64,000 bases of DNA from Acanthosepion esculentum (GCA_964036315.1 OZ038517.1:15425713-15489712), one strand, 5' to 3'. Counted from the stretch's first letter, positions 42,774 through 54,813 are shown. Made by a program: numbers and translations. Notes: generated from the letters alone by a model not told the origin.

Positions 42774-45270
42774 CTATAACAGAAACCAACAATCTTTTAC
42801 TTGGTTCATTCACAAGTCTTAGAGTGGACACACACACATATATATATATATAATAAAGCAACCAATATATGCAAGGCAATTAAGCAGTAAAGTAACAAAA
42901 ATATGATAAAATTTTACAAACTAAGAATTGGGGTTGACACAAACAAATTTGGATAAATGAACATAGCACCCTTATTTCAAGACAAGACAGATCAGAACCA
43001 AGTCATATGAAACAGAAAACTGGCCTATTTTATTGGCTAAGAAGAATTCCTCTGCATGCATTTGTGTGGAGATTGGAACCAACAAAATTATTTTAACTTT
43101 TTGATGAATCAATTCTTAACTTAATGATTTAATTAGCTCCTGGCGAGTTCTTTGACAATAAAATACTTGTGGAAAAATTCAACTAAATACTGGAGTTTAA
43201 CTTAATATACTGCAATAAAAATCCTAAGTATTGAATACAGGTGATTATTTAAAGAAGTAAGATGGTATAAAGAAGGTTTTATGCATAAGAGCATCATTTA
43301 TTCTTCCTTTCACGAAGACTGAACAGCATCTCTTGTCCTCTTCTGTATTTCCACATGACCAAAACAGAATGGTCCATTGTTTAGGTTAATGGCTGTACTC
43401 CAGAATGAGGCTAACCAGAAATCAACAAAAAGAGTTAGGGATTTACTGTCACTTGTTGCTATACCAAGAATTTGTGGGCATGTGCTAGCTTACTAGCGCA
43501 AGGAACTAGCAGAATTAGTCATGTCACATGGGACAATTAAAGTATGGATGACTAATAAAAAAAAAAATATATTGTAAAAAGGTAATAAGCCTGAAATCAA
43601 TATTTTATATGTAAAAATGGCAATTTTAGTGTTAAAATTTAAATAAACAGAAAATTACACATGACAAATTCAACTGACTTCAGGAGGGCAAGAACCTTAG
43701 ACCAAAAATTGGAAGAAGGAAAGGAGAAGAGATATTTTTTTTTCAAGTGCAGATATCAGTGCGAAATAACTTTCAGCCATAACAGTGTTGGTATGCTGGT
43801 AAGCGGCATACGGATATATTTTTTATGAACTCCAGCTGGGTGGTCACAGTGTGTTTGGAAAGGGTTAGTACAAAGTCTGAAAACTGATAAAGGGTGAAAT
43901 TAAATGGCAGCTGAGGACTAGAAAGAAACCACATGTCCTTTTTCAGCAACACTTTCCCTGCAATTTTTATAATTATTTTGATTTCCTGGCAAGGAATCCT
44001 TCACCAGTAAGAAAGTCACCTGGTTAATTTAAGGCAATATGGAGTTAGTATCAATCATGAGCTATGAGTGTTGTAAATTGTCATTTTTTAAGGCTTGGTT
44101 AGGTAAAGTGAAGTCATTAATCATTGTTGTTATTGGGGGTGGATGATTTCCCTATATAAGCAAGTGCAAATTTCTCTTGGCAGTCATCTGTGAGGGGAGG
44201 AAATAAGAGAGATCCAATGACACACCTTCATGTTGTTGAACACACAGGCAGCGAATAGAGAGAAACCTCAAGTACCATTTTGTAGAAATTGGAGCGAAAA
44301 TGGTTAAAAATAGAAAAGAAATAAAATCAGTAAATATGTTCAGTCCCCCCCCCCAAATGCTTTTTGTCTATTTTTCTGTTTCTATACCATTCCTTAATTG
44401 TCATAGGTGATTATGACTCTCCACAGCTTCACTTCCTTTTCTTTAATATCTCATCAGTGTATTGCCATGACTTTTCTTTGGAAATGTAGTGGACTTGTTT
44501 CTCTGTTGCCTTCTCTACAGTTTTGAATTCAGACTTATCCTTCTCTTAGCACAAGTGTAATTATCATCACAAATCTTTTATAAAGTCCTGTAGAATTAAT
44601 GATAATGGCATCATTTCGTTCAGAGATTCGGTAAACAGATAAGCTGTTATTTAAAATTTAGCACCATAAATAGCTAATCACATTTTTATTTTGGTAAAAT
44701 ATTCCAAAAGCTGAGCAGAGTATTCAGAAACAGAAAGATTTTGATAGCAATAAAGAAAAGAGTACTGAACTGTTATGCAATATCAGTCCTCCTATATAGA
44801 GGCAGATGCTGAAGAGACCTGAAGCAAGAGAAATGTGGTCCTGCAGAAGGATGCTGAGGATACCATGAACTGAACATGTGAGCAACAACAAAGTCTTAGA
44901 GAAAATGGAAACAAAAAGGACACTTATACTCAGCAGGAAGGGGCTGTTGAAATTTCTATGAGGAAAGAGGGCTTAGAAAATCTTATACTCACAGGATAGA
45001 TTGAAGACAAAAGGGACAGCGGAAAAACAATGCATACTTAGTGAGCTTTAAGTAAATGGATGGAAGAACAGGGTTTAGGAGAAATAACAAAAAGACAAAA
45101 TTTATTAAGAGCTACAAAGGAAAGGAAATTATGGAGAGCCAAGATCGCCTATAATCTTATTTAATTCTCAAAATGAATCTTAGAATTTTGGGTTGGAGAC
45201 TGGAATTTTGTAAGGACCAAAATAAAATGTCAGAATAAATTAAAAAAAAGAAAAAAAAAAATTTGCTTAC
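42774..45270. other. Intron 7-8, nothing recognised
   Basis: Nearly 2.5 kb of AT-rich DNA with a short (TA)n at 42838-42852, A runs and a poly-C at 44344-44353. No coding or repeat family was identified. Confidence 0.5.
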
Positions 45271-45366
45271 CTTTTCTTCAGGTTTATTGCCACGTAGCAT
45301 CTTCTCCAGACTAAAAGACTGATTGTCGTCATGAGATAGCCCAAGAGAACTACAGTAAGACAATTC
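45271..45366 (-). CDS. CEP192: CEP192-like exon 7
   Basis: Encodes 32 residues, 281-312 (ELSYCSSLGLSHDDNQSFSL...EKMLRGNKPEEK). The acceptor is CTGATTTCAG and the donor GTAAGC, in phase 0 at both ends. Exons 7-9 together give a motif-like stretch (SFSLEKML, GIGWGKSQTF) in the position where vertebrate CEP192 has its kinase-docking region. That correspondence is positional only. Confidence 0.78.
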
Positions 45367-45566
45367 CTGAAATCAGGCACAAATAAAATTTAAAATTTCG
45401 GACACAGAAGTAAAAGGTTTTTTTGTTTTTTAATTGAATTCATAATGCCAAAATGGTTAAAACATGATAATTCTTAATGTTTTCACAAAGTGGCAATATT
45501 CATGCCTTCCACTGAACTCTTTTTAAATAGATAAACAATGGGGATTGATAGAAAGAAAATGCTTAC

Positions 45567-45616
45567 TTCCAAGTGTTTGTTTCCCTGTGCATCAATCAGT
45601 TTGGTTGCATTTGTAA
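45567..45616 (-). CDS. CEP192: CEP192-like exon 6 (50 bp)
   Basis: A small exon encoding residues 264-280 (VTNATKLIDAQGNKHLE). The acceptor is TTTCTCTAG and the donor GTAAGC. It is called because the length, phase (1 in, 0 out) and both splice sites fit its neighbours. Confidence 0.75.
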
Positions 45617-45769
45617 CTAGAGAAAGAGATAAGACGGGGAAAATTTTAACCAATCAAATTAAATATATTCCTGCAGGAACCCCCCCCCCCCAAACTGTAA
45701 GATACAAATAGAAATTATAGAAAAAGAGCAGTTTATTTATTCAGCAAACATGGATAAACTTGCACGCAT

Positions 45770-45872
45770 TTAGAGGGGGCGGTGGGGGAACAGGGATAAT
45801 CAGAAGGGGCACGTTGGGGGAACGGGGATAATCAGAGGGGGACGCGGTGGGGGAACAGAGACAATCAGACAG
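45770..45872 (+). repeat. G-rich ~36-bp minisatellite (3 units)
   Basis: GGTGGGGGAACAGGGATAAT CAGA..., three diverged units; a G-rich plus strand in AT-rich DNA. Confidence 0.85.
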
Positions 45873-46130
45873 AGATGAGGGGAAAATGTAAAATGATTGT
45901 TAGTGGTTAGAAATTAGCCACTTTCATGTGTTTTATGAAATATCCCTCAAGAAGTTTGTTGTTGCTATAGCAATGAAAGGAATGCTTATTCTGAAGGGTT
46001 TATGAAGACATTTTATTGCTAGAAATGACAAATAAAGTCCCTATTGCTTAAAGCAAGACAGATTTAATTTCTTTTATGTTTAAAAATGAAAAAAGAAAAA
46101 AAAGGCAGCCAAGGAAATCAATTAACTCAC

Positions 46131-46511
46131 CAACATCATTCAGTGCCATTTTGACTGGAGGGGTAGACACAGGAGTATTCAGAGGAGATTCAGCCATCGG
46201 ACCATCAAGCACTATTGTGTCCTCCCTTTCAGATCCAAAATCTTTATCTAGTTTGCAGATATCTTCCTCTCCAAGAATTATCTTTGGTTGGCTCAGATTG
46301 GCATCAATGCCGGTTTTCATGCCCTGTAACTGAAGAAATGCATGGGCACTGGCAAAGTGACTGCCACTGAGCATTCTACTCTTGCTATAAGATTCTTCAG
46401 CTGGATAGCGCCTGGCCTGTTCGATATCAGATGTATCTGAAGAATGTGACTGTTCCAACGATTTGGTGACGCTGTAAGTTTCTTGTGGCACAAGCATTTC
46501 CCCAGGTTCAC
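46131..46511 (-). CDS. CEP192: CEP192-like exon 5
   Basis: A 381-bp exon encoding residues 137-264. It opens SEPGEMLVPQETYSVTKSLE and closes with ...PPVKMALNDV. The stretch is rich in Ser, Asp and Glu, with predicted loops and short helices around SHFASAHAFLQLQGMK. It includes a Pro/Thr cluster (SPLNTPVSTPPVK) typical of CDK or Polo target regions; that is inference. The acceptor lies after a poly-T run ending TTTAG and the donor is GGTGAGT. Phase 1 in and out is consistent. Confidence 0.82.
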
Positions 46512-46611
46512 CTAAAAAAAAAAAAAAAAAAGAAAAAATTCTTGGTTAATTCAAAGCTCCATGGAATCATTGTAGCATAACTCAAAATCTTTGATAAACT
46601 AGTGTTCGGCC

Positions 46612-46872
46612 AGTAGTTCCTGACCTATTTTTTGTGCCATGCCCCACTTTGGTATTTCTAAAATTCTGGTGCCTCCCTGTAATATTCTTACATATTCAAA
46701 ATCTTGCTTTTTTTTCCACCCTCAAGCAAAGCAGTAAGAAGCCACTGAGACACAAGGGGTTACTGGGTGTAGAAGAGATAGAACAGTGGTTCCCAACTGA
46801 TTTTAGGCCATTCCCCACTTTGGTATTTCTAAAATTCTGGTGCCTCCCTGTAATATTTAACTTATATATTCA
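46612..46872 (+). repeat. Direct repeat pair
   Basis: CCCCACTTTGGTATTTCTAA AATTCTGGTGCCTCCCTGTAATATT occurs at 46642 and 46813, about 170 bp apart. Confidence 0.85.
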
Positions 46873-46919
46873 AAATTTTACTGCAATCCACGTGAAGAAA
46901 GCTTAAAAGGTTAAACTTG

Positions 46920-47690
46920 GTCTCTAAACAAATCTCCAAAGACCATGGCGTTCATGAAAGAGAAAAATTTAAAAAAACAAAAAGACAGTTATAGTTTCAA
47001 AACATATAATAGAGAACTGAAAGGCAGAAATATAAAATATTTGAATGAAAGCTTATTCTGTAATATACTTTGATCATTTTAATCGTGAAATAATAATGCA
47101 AAATGAAATTTGAGTTCACACTAGTATAGTAAGCCGAAAGGGGCACATCCTATGCATGTCCCACCAAAATATTACCATGTGCCCTATGTTGGGAATCATT
47201 GGGTTAGGCAAATTAATGACAAAGTGGAAAAAGAGTTTCTGTACAACTCATTTCATCCTTTAGGAATTCATCAAAGTCAAGTAATGTTTTTGTTGATGTA
47301 ATTATATATGCGTATGAAGGAGAGGAGGAATATCAAAATGCAATTGTTGGTTACAATTATGCATAGACAGGAAATACCAAAACCTTTGCAATGTTGAAAT
47401 CAAACTTTAAAAAAAAATTTTTTTTTTTTTTTTTGATGTGTCTGGTCTAGCAAATTTCATTTAGTTTCTTTATGAATTTGTATTTAATCACGTTTATTGT
47501 TAAAGTAAGCCACATCGTGATAGTTTTGTTTATCACAGTATAAACCCGTATGGTTTTTTTTACTTTCCCATTGTCCCTTTTCATTTCAGCTACTTTTTTA
47601 CATTGGTCACCATTTTCGACCAATATCAGCGATATTTTATTTAATCACGTTTATATTTTTTCAGATATTAAACATTTTGTGGGCTAGACA
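46920..47690. other. Intron sequence, nothing recognised
   Basis: AT-rich; contains poly-T near 47415-47435. No features were identified. Confidence 0.45.
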
Positions 47691-47719
47691 ATTATGCTGT
47701 TACACCTGCTGTGTGTGTG

Positions 47720-47720
47720 T

Positions 47721-47767
<47 letters not shown>
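47720..47767. repeat. (TA)n microsatellite
   Basis: About 23 TA units after a short (TG)n. Confidence 0.95.
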
Positions 47768-47770
<3 letters not shown>

Positions 47771-48065
47771 CCATCACTTGGCTGTAGATAAACAGCTTTT
47801 TCTTTTTTCAGGACCATCCGATTCCTTGTACACCCAACATTTATGAATGTGTGCAGGTAGTGCAACAGATAGTGGGTCAAAATGAGGAATGGGACAACCA
47901 AGTTCAAATTGCAGTCAAGCTCATTAAATGTACTTGCATGCAACTATACCCTTGGTGTTTTTACAGGGCTCATCACCCTGCCTTGATTGATAATTTATGG
48001 TGTATGCAGAAAAGACTCACACTCTGAAGTATTTGGCGATTGTACATGAATAAAAGCATACATAC

Positions 48066-48193
48066 TATTCAAGAGGTCGTCAGGGAGCAAGCCCATTGAA
48101 GAAGCGTTGGAAACCAGCGATTGCTCCGACATGACTGAGGTGTCCAGTTTTGTAACTGCGTTTGGTGTCCGGGGAGGGAAATTTTCAACACTT
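48066..48193 (-). CDS. CEP192: CEP192-like exon 4
   Basis: Encodes residues 94-137 (SVENFPPRTPNAVTKLDTSV then MSEQSLVSNASSMGLLPDDL...LNS). The acceptor is CTTTTCCAG and the donor GTATGT. It enters in phase 2 and leaves in phase 1. The repeated S/T-P and Ser sites fit a kinase-regulated disordered scaffold, but no specific site is assigned. Confidence 0.78.
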
Positions 48194-48339
48194 CTGGAAA
48201 AGAAAAAAAATTTTTTTTTTTAAAAAAAAAATCAAAAATCAACCCAGGTAAGGCAGTAAAGCCATAAAGTCACAAGGGATTAGTTGGTGTGAAATAATTA
48301 GAAAACAGAAGCATTATTAAGGAGCCAGAACCATAGAAG

Positions 48340-49190
48340 AGTAATCAGGAAGAGAGTAGATAACGATTGACATTGCATTTAAATTTTTGAAGATCAAAGT
48401 TGACAGGAAAGCAAGAAGCCGGAAGAGAGTTCCACAAGCGAAAATTGAGTGAGAACAATAGAAGAGTAATCAGGAAGACAGTAGATAATGATTGACATTG
48501 CATTTAAATTTTTGAAGATCAAAGTTGACAGGAAAGCAAGAAGCCGGAAGAGAGTTCCACAAGCGAAAATTGAGTGAGAACAATAGAAGAGTAATCAGGA
48601 AGACAGTAGATAACGATTGACATTGCATTTCAATTTTTGAAGATCAAAGTTGACAGGAAAGCAAGAAGCCGGAAGAGAGTTCCACAAGCGAAAATTGAGT
48701 GAGAACAATAGAAGAGTAATCAGGAAGACAGTAGATAACGATTGACATTGCATTTCAATTTTTGAAGATCAAAGTTGACTGGAAAGCAAGAAACCGGAAG
48801 AGAGTTCCATAAGCGAAAATTGAGTGAGAACAATAGAAGAGTAATCAGGAAGACAGTAGATAACGATTGACATTGCATTTAAATTTTTGAAGATCAAAGT
48901 TGACAGGAAAGCAAGAAGCCGGAAGAGAGTTCCACAAGCGAAAATTGAGTGAGAACAATAGAAGAGTAATCAGGAAGACAGTAGATAACGATTGACATTG
49001 CATTTCAATTTTTGAAGATCAAAGTTGACAGGAAAGCAAGAAGCCGGAAGAGAGTTCCACAAGCGAAAATTGAGTGAGAACAATAGAAGAGTAATCAGGA
49101 AGACAGTAGATAACGATTGACATTGCATTTCAATTTTTGAAGATCAAAGTTGACAGGAAAGCAAGAAGCCAGAAGATAGTTCTACAAGCC
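48340..49190 (-). repeat. 125-bp LINE-end tandem array, inverted (about 7 units)
   Basis: Contains the same unit as 4551-5605 in reverse orientation (GAAGATCAAAGTTGACAGGA, GCAAGAAGCCGGAAGAGAG). Seven GATCAAAGTTGAC starts were counted. It is followed on the minus-strand upstream side by LINE coding sequence at 49190-49330. Confidence 0.93.
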
Positions 49191-49400
49191 AAAGTGTGAG
49201 AAAAGAAACTGTTAGCATAGAACTTAGGGTTACATCTAATCAATCCAACCGTAAATTGATGAGACCACATCGCCAATCTAGTACTGCACTTGAATTCATA
49301 AAGTCTAGGTATCATAGCAAAGAGCGATATTTATTCTGTTTAATACACAGAAATGTGGCACAAGGCCAGAGGAGGGATTGGGGAAAGGACGGTCTTCTTC
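49190..49400 (-). pseudogene. LINE ORF2 C-terminal fragment
   Basis: The minus-strand frame contains YEFKCSTRLAMWSHQFTVGL and IRCNPKFYANSFF, similar to FKCSTRLEVRSHYLTVEMNR near 4440-4530. It leads into the 125-bp array exactly as the plus-strand copy does. Confidence 0.8.
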
Positions 49401-49945
49401 TATAACTTAGCTAGCCGCAAACACTGACCCAATCGTACGAACAATATTCCTTACACCAAAACACCACATTCACATGTACCTTTCTTACTACAATCACCAT
49501 AATACCTCACTGTCTCTATGAAAATACTAACTAGTCCCCATATTTACAATTCAGTGTCTGTGGGGGGAGGGGAATAAAATAACAATACTAAAAACTAACC
49601 CCAATGAGTATTTACAATATGAATACAAAAATATTTACAAGAAATATCATAGCAAAGAGCTCATCCAAACAATTCCTATGAAAATATTTATAGAAGAGGC
49701 CCAGGAAAGCAACATTATGGTGGTCAGAAAGTGACTGAAGCTGAGAGGCCAGGTCAGGACCAATAATATTGCCAATTTGGCTTTGCATTTTATCAAGAAT
49801 ATAGCAGGAACACTGGATTTTTTTTTTTTTTTAAAACTGTAACCACAATGTTCACAAGTACTTAAAATGTATCATAGATATTACAAAAGATGAAGATATG
49901 AGAGCATCAACATCCAGATGTGCTCAGTGTATTTCATCCAAATAA
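49400..49945. other. Intron sequence, nothing recognised
   Basis: AT-rich with one poly-T at 49820-49832; no clear features. Confidence 0.4.
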
Positions 49946-49961
49946 TATATATATATAAGTA

Positions 49962-50073
49962 AAACCTAGAGAGCCAGACAAACCTACCAAGGTTTCACCT
50001 AAGCAGATCGTCAGCCTTCCCTGACGATCCGCTTAGGTGAAACCTTGGTAGGTTTGTCTGGCTCTCTAGGTTT
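49962..50073. repeat. Near-perfect 53-bp palindrome
   Basis: Arms 49962-50014 and 50021-50073 (AAACCTAGAGAGCCAGACAA...) differ at one position (A/G) and have a 6-nt loop CCTTCC. A short (TA)n precedes it (49945-49957). Each arm carries CTGACGAT...GGTGAAAC. Confidence 0.93.
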
Positions 50074-50318
50074 AACTAGGTCTGCTCTACTTATTGTATT
50101 GAGCACTTTATTTGGTCATTTTGCGTACTCGTATCGGGTTTTTTTTCTTTGGACTTGCATGCTAGACGATTATTTTCGGCTAACGTACATGTTCTTGGTT
50201 CTTTCTTTTTTTATACCTTTTTCCCCCCCCTTTGGTATTGGTTTGACTATTTGCAAATCAAGACACCGAAGGTTTTATGAAAAAGTATAATTTCTTATAC
50301 TTATTACTACTAATACTC

Positions 50319-50321
<3 letters not shown>

Positions 50322-50358
<37 letters not shown>
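50322..50358. repeat. (TA)n microsatellite
   Basis: Lies 250 bp beyond the palindrome. Confidence 0.9.
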
Positions 50359-50363
<5 letters not shown>

Positions 50364-50498
50364 GTGCAGCAGGAGGAGTCATGCACATCCTATAGTCATA
50401 GAAAGATGCGACCATTTTTGCAGTTTCTTTAGTGATAAATTGGTTACAAGAGTTCCACTACAGATGAGATTTGAAGAATCCGGTGTCGGATAACTTAC

Positions 50499-50582
50499 CG
50501 TGAAGATTTCTGCTGTTGACAGGCTTCACTTTGTCTCTTCCCAGTTGTTTGTTGAACACTGGTCCCACCAGGAAGGAAAACC
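50499..50582 (-). CDS. CEP192: CEP192-like exon 3
   Basis: Encodes residues 66-94 (VFLPGGTSVQQTTGKRQSEA...CQQQKSSR). It is Gln/Ser-rich and has no recognised domain. The acceptor is ATTTGAAG and the donor GTAAGT. Phase 2 at both ends agrees with exons 2 and 4. Confidence 0.75.
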
Positions 50583-50721
50583 CTTCAAATAAAATTAAGA
50601 TTCTGTTTATATTTCAGAGATGAGTGATTGTAATTATTCACACTGTTCAGACTGTAGTCCCCATCTTTTTATCAGAAGACAAACTTAAGAATCTAGAAGG
50701 GAAATCAATTTTTGGTTGCTC

Positions 50722-51010
50722 CTAAGCAGCATCCACTTTGACCAAAGGGGGAAATAAAGTAGTGGAAGGGAGTTCTTGGAGATAAAGTTGCAACAAAACT
50801 GGAAATAAGGTATATCCGGGTGCTGGTCTATATTCAGTCATGCTCTGGATGAGGGAGGATTTTGGTTTGCTACTGGCAGGAGATGGACTTGTTGGTAGCA
50901 TGATTCCAAAATCTTCATTTTTATTACTAGCCACCACATTAGTATGAGGAGATGGGTGAGGAGTTAGGAGGAAGAATAGACAGTTGTCCATAGTGTCACC
51001 TACAGAGCCT
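50722..51010 (-). other. Unplaced open frame, possible alternative or non-coding exon
   Basis: After an acceptor-like TTTTTATTCAG (about 51010) the frame reads MDNCLFFLLTPHPSPHTNVV, then PTSPSPASSKPKSSLIQSMT and EYRPAPGYTLFPV, and stops at 50722. The wording looks protein-like, but its phase does not fit between exons 2 and 3. It could be an alternative 3' exon, another transcript or a decayed insert. Confidence 0.25.
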
Positions 51011-51049
51011 GAATAAAAACATCATCAGAGCTGGTTGTTTTGGTATTGG

Positions 51050-52790
51050 TTTCTGTTTTGTTTTACTTGATACCAATTTTTGATTTGGTTTTTAATTTAG
51101 TATTTTTGCTTTCTAAAGAAGCCATTCATTTTCTTATGTAATGATAGCCTTTCAAGTCAATATCTGATCTTGTTTGAGATAGATAAATTTGCAACTTAGT
51201 CCGTTCAAGTCGCAATATCTCGTGTATATCTGGTCCAATCTTATAAATATATTCACATGGCTGGAAAGAAAATAAAATCTTTCTAGATATGTAATTTGTA
51301 TGTGCTTTTATTCATTGAAACTTTTTTCTTTTTTTTTTTTACAGAAAACAGTATTTTGCATCAACCAGCCGAAAATGCGAAATATGATGTTTTTTTTCCA
51401 AGACTAAATTTTACACATTACATTCTTCCATAAAATCAAAGTGACCATTCTTTATCAATTTGTACACTCAATTAGAAGACACCTTAAAGTACAACCAGGA
51501 AGGTATTCATTTCTTCTGACCTGAGGAAGTGAATTCCTCCAAAAATCATAAAGTAAGCAAAAAAAAAAAAAAAGGTAGTAATAAATGTGTGGTAAAAGAA
51601 CTTCCAAATTATTGAAGCTTCTGACCAACACTGACTAAAGAATTTTTACTTTGGTTTAAAAAAAAAAAATAAAAAATAAAAAAAATATTGCAGTTTTGAA
51701 AATATACACATTTTAAAACAGATTAAAACTTACTTTATTTTTTCAATATCTAATTTTAGGTGTATTATTCGCTAGATAGAAACAATTTTATATGTAGAAA
51801 ACAATTTTAGACGAGAGATTCACATATCTAGAAATATACACATCTTAAAAGTGAAATTAAGAACTATTTTAATTATTCCTAATATCTAATTTAGGTGCAT
51901 ACCCTAGATAAAAAACATTTATAAAAAAAAAAAAAAATATCTTCATTTTTATTGTTTATAACAAGTTTATTTCGCGATTGGCATACTGGTTTAGAAAACT
52001 TTTACAAAGAAAAAAAAAAAAAAAATCATAAAATTTAACATTAAGATGAAACTGGCAACTATTTATTTATTTTTACTTGCTATTTTATTGTGAACAATTT
52101 TACCGCAAAAAGTTATTTTTTCTGAAAACTGAGACAAATAGATTTCAGACATGTATTTTTTTCATTTCTTTTGTAAACAAATAGATTTCAGTGACTGTTT
52201 TTGTGAAATTTTCCTAAAACTAGCCAATTAAATGTTTCTAACATTTTTGTTCAATCTTTTTCTCTGACAATAACAGTATAAATATTGATAAAATTTAATT
52301 TTATTAATATTTGAAAGTCTTTTTCAATAGGGTTTCTTTGGACATAGTCACTCAGTAGTGATAGCACAACCCTCCCGACCAAAAAACCCCCGAAAGATTT
52401 GTTCCGTAAAAATATTGATACGGTTTCATAGTGTGAAGATGAAGCCGAAAAAAGTCAGTTTTTCGGTTAAACCACCCATCTCTTATCTACATATAAGGAA
52501 CTGGATTTGTGATTTTATTTCTCAATGTGGCGTTTGTTGCTTCATGAGCAGCAGTGAGCCCTTCCCCAGTTTTTGGTTCCATATCAGTGAGAGAAAACCG
52601 AAATGCAACCGGGGGGGGAGGGTGGCTGATTATTGTTTGCGGATCATGCTCTGTGTTTAAAATACAAAGATGAAAGCCTACACACACACACTTGATCGAA
52701 CTAGACCAGTAGATGGAAATGAATAAAAACAGACCATCTACTTAAATATGGGTATCCATTTAAAATAACATTTAAGTAATAAATTAAAAT
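51050..52790. other. Intron sequence, nothing recognised
   Basis: AT-rich, with several poly-A and poly-T runs. A short diverged duplication contains ATCTAGAAATATACACAT...TTAAAA near 51700-51880. No gene was seen. Confidence 0.4.
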
Positions 52791-52802
52791 AGGTTGGATT
52801 AA

Positions 52803-53697
52803 CATTTAGCATGCTAAATTCTAGAATTGTTCGCCCTGCCACTGCATTTTTTTCAGGGCACAAAAACATGAACACCAACTGTTTTAAAATTGTTATAACT
52901 TTCTTTGTATTGTGCATATAGATTTTTATTTTTTGTATACTAATAAAAGAATGGATAAGTAATATTTTGATTACTAGTATGCATGTTTTTACATTGAAGA
53001 AAAAAAAAAAAAAAGTCCATGGAGTTCTGGGGTGCAATAAGCAAAATGGCTAAGGCGGCTTTCATTACATCAAAAAAGTGACATGCTTCCATGTGTTTAC
53101 ATCTGAGAAGACACTATCTTTTCATTTGACTAGCATATTTATTTGTCTCATTGACAAATACAGTTATTTTGTCGTTTATAAATAGACGAAATACTTCACT
53201 TTCAGAAAGGCTATCAGGTACATCAATGGTCACCAGTAGCTTCCATAAAATTTGTCAGCCATGGATAATAGTAACCGGTCAGTATCTAGTGGTCACCATA
53301 GCTTTCCGCCATGTCACTAGCACAGTTATCATCTTTGACCACCTCACTGTCAATATCCACTTGAGTAAAGCCTTCAAAATTATCATCGGACTTCAAATCA
53401 AAGAAAAACTCCCGAATAAAGGCTTCATTGGTTGTTGATGTAGCCATTTTTGTTTACAAAAAAATTAATGGGGGTTTAAATGATGTTACACCTCGTGTAG
53501 CGGCTAGAAGAATTCAAAGTGACGTCGGAAAATGGAAGCTTAGCCTCCTTCCAAAGCAGTAGTCATTGAGTTCCAGCTTAAAATACCAGAAATAGTTAAT
53601 AAGTGTTTAGCAACTGTCTCGAGGCAACAGAATGTACCTACAGCTGCAAAGGGAGAGAATTCTGAGGTGATAATTTCTGCCTCCGGTGTGGTAAAAG
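52803..53697 (-). mobile_element. piggyBac-type element, copy 2
   Basis: A diverged copy of 31300-32325 in the same orientation, with TTAA on the left (52799-52802) and TTAG on the right. The minus-strand N-terminal relic reads MATSTTNEAFIREFFFDLKS then DDNFEGFTQVDIDSEVVKDD. The internal ATTGTTATAACTTTCTTTGT block is shared. Confidence 0.7.
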
Positions 53698-53814
53698 GTT
53701 AGTAAATGAAAAGTCCATTCCTAAAAATGGTTTGTGTTTATGTTAGCATACAACACAGAGCAGAGATGAATATTTCGAGAATCGGGAAAAGTGTGTTCAA
53801 AAGCACTATTCGGG

Positions 53815-54050
53815 CTTTGTTTGACCAGCAGATTCTCCATGGTTGAGAGGTCAAGGCACTTCAGATCCAATGACGGTTTCACCTAGGGGAAACGGATTCA
53901 AATCCTGCCAGAGGGCGAATACTATTTTTAACAAGACTTCCCTAATATTCAGGCCAGTAGATAGAAAATAAATATACTGTTTAATAAATAAAAACAGAGC
54001 ATTTACCCAAATATGTATATCCATTAAAAAATAACATTTAAGCAATAAAT
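53815..54050 (+). mobile_element. SINE with type II (Leu/Ser-like) tRNA head
   Basis: CATGGTTGAGAGGTCAAGGC (box A), AAACGGATTCAAATCCTGCC (box B) and the extra arm between them suit a Leu or Ser tRNA origin. The tail has ATTCAGGCCAGTAGA...TACTGTTTAATAAATA. Confidence 0.75.
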
Positions 54051-54186
54051 CCATTCCTATATATTAGATACATACGGTGAAAGAGTGCAAGAGAAAATGT
54101 CACAAACTTAAATACATGTGCAGGATAATGCAATATGAAACAACTGAGCACAACTGAGGCATTTCAGCGCTTAAGAGAATATTTAC

Positions 54187-54276
54187 CCAGGGTGTTTGAA
54201 GACACTGTCTGTGCGCTCATTGTTAACAACAGCTGCCTGGGTATATGACGTGCAAGCAAGTGTGTTCAACTTCTTT
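54187..54276 (-). CDS. CEP192: CEP192-like exon 2
   Basis: Encodes residues 36-66 (KKLNTLACTSYTQAAVVNNE...RTDSVFKHPG). The acceptor follows a poly-pyrimidine run ending TTTACAG and the donor is GGTAAAT. Phase 2 in and phase 2 out match both neighbours. No domain is recognised; this is part of the disordered N-terminus. The 6.7-kb intron before it carries the 52-bp satellite. Confidence 0.7.
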
Positions 54277-54289
54277 CTGTAAAAAAAAA

Positions 54290-54813
54290 AAAAAAAAGAA
54301 AAGAAATTATTTTGAAGAAGCTCTGACAAACAAACTGACTGGGTCAGTTACCAGTGAGTAATAGTTAAAAATCTGACCTGCTGTAGTGAATTCCATCCTC
54401 GGATGGTGCCAATCTCCCATTTTGCTTCTGTAGGACATTTTTCATCATCCGTTACTGTGCACCCAACAACAGGACAGGCCTCAAGGACTCTTCAATAACT
54501 TCACTGCCACTGTTATATTTACTTGTGGCAAGCCTCACTGGTTCTCAGAGGTGATGACTCATGAATGCAATCACAATCTATTCTTGCTATATTGCAAGTA
54601 TCCAAGTTGGAATCTGTTCTTTGCTATACTGCAACTGGTGTGGTGTTTATCTGTCAAACTGGATATCTGACATGCCCGCAAATGAATACATATCACAAGG
54701 AGAAAAAGAAAAAAAAAAAGAAGCTATTTATTAGTAATTATGGGGCAATTCTGTTTTCTTTCACCCAATTGTTTGTTGCTAGAGTGAACGCTTATCTCAA
54801 TTATTTTTAGATC
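54290..54813. other. Intron sequence, nothing recognised
   Basis: Mixed sequence with a poly-A-rich patch at 54700-54720, just before the satellite. No features were identified. Confidence 0.4.

Noticed and set aside
47692..47943. Minus-strand 83-aa frame
   Set aside because: Ends in a YIYI run from (TA)n and has no recognised domain or splice fit.
53815..53900. Functional tRNA gene
   Set aside because: The box A/B sequence is degenerate and followed by a SINE tail, so it is a SINE head.
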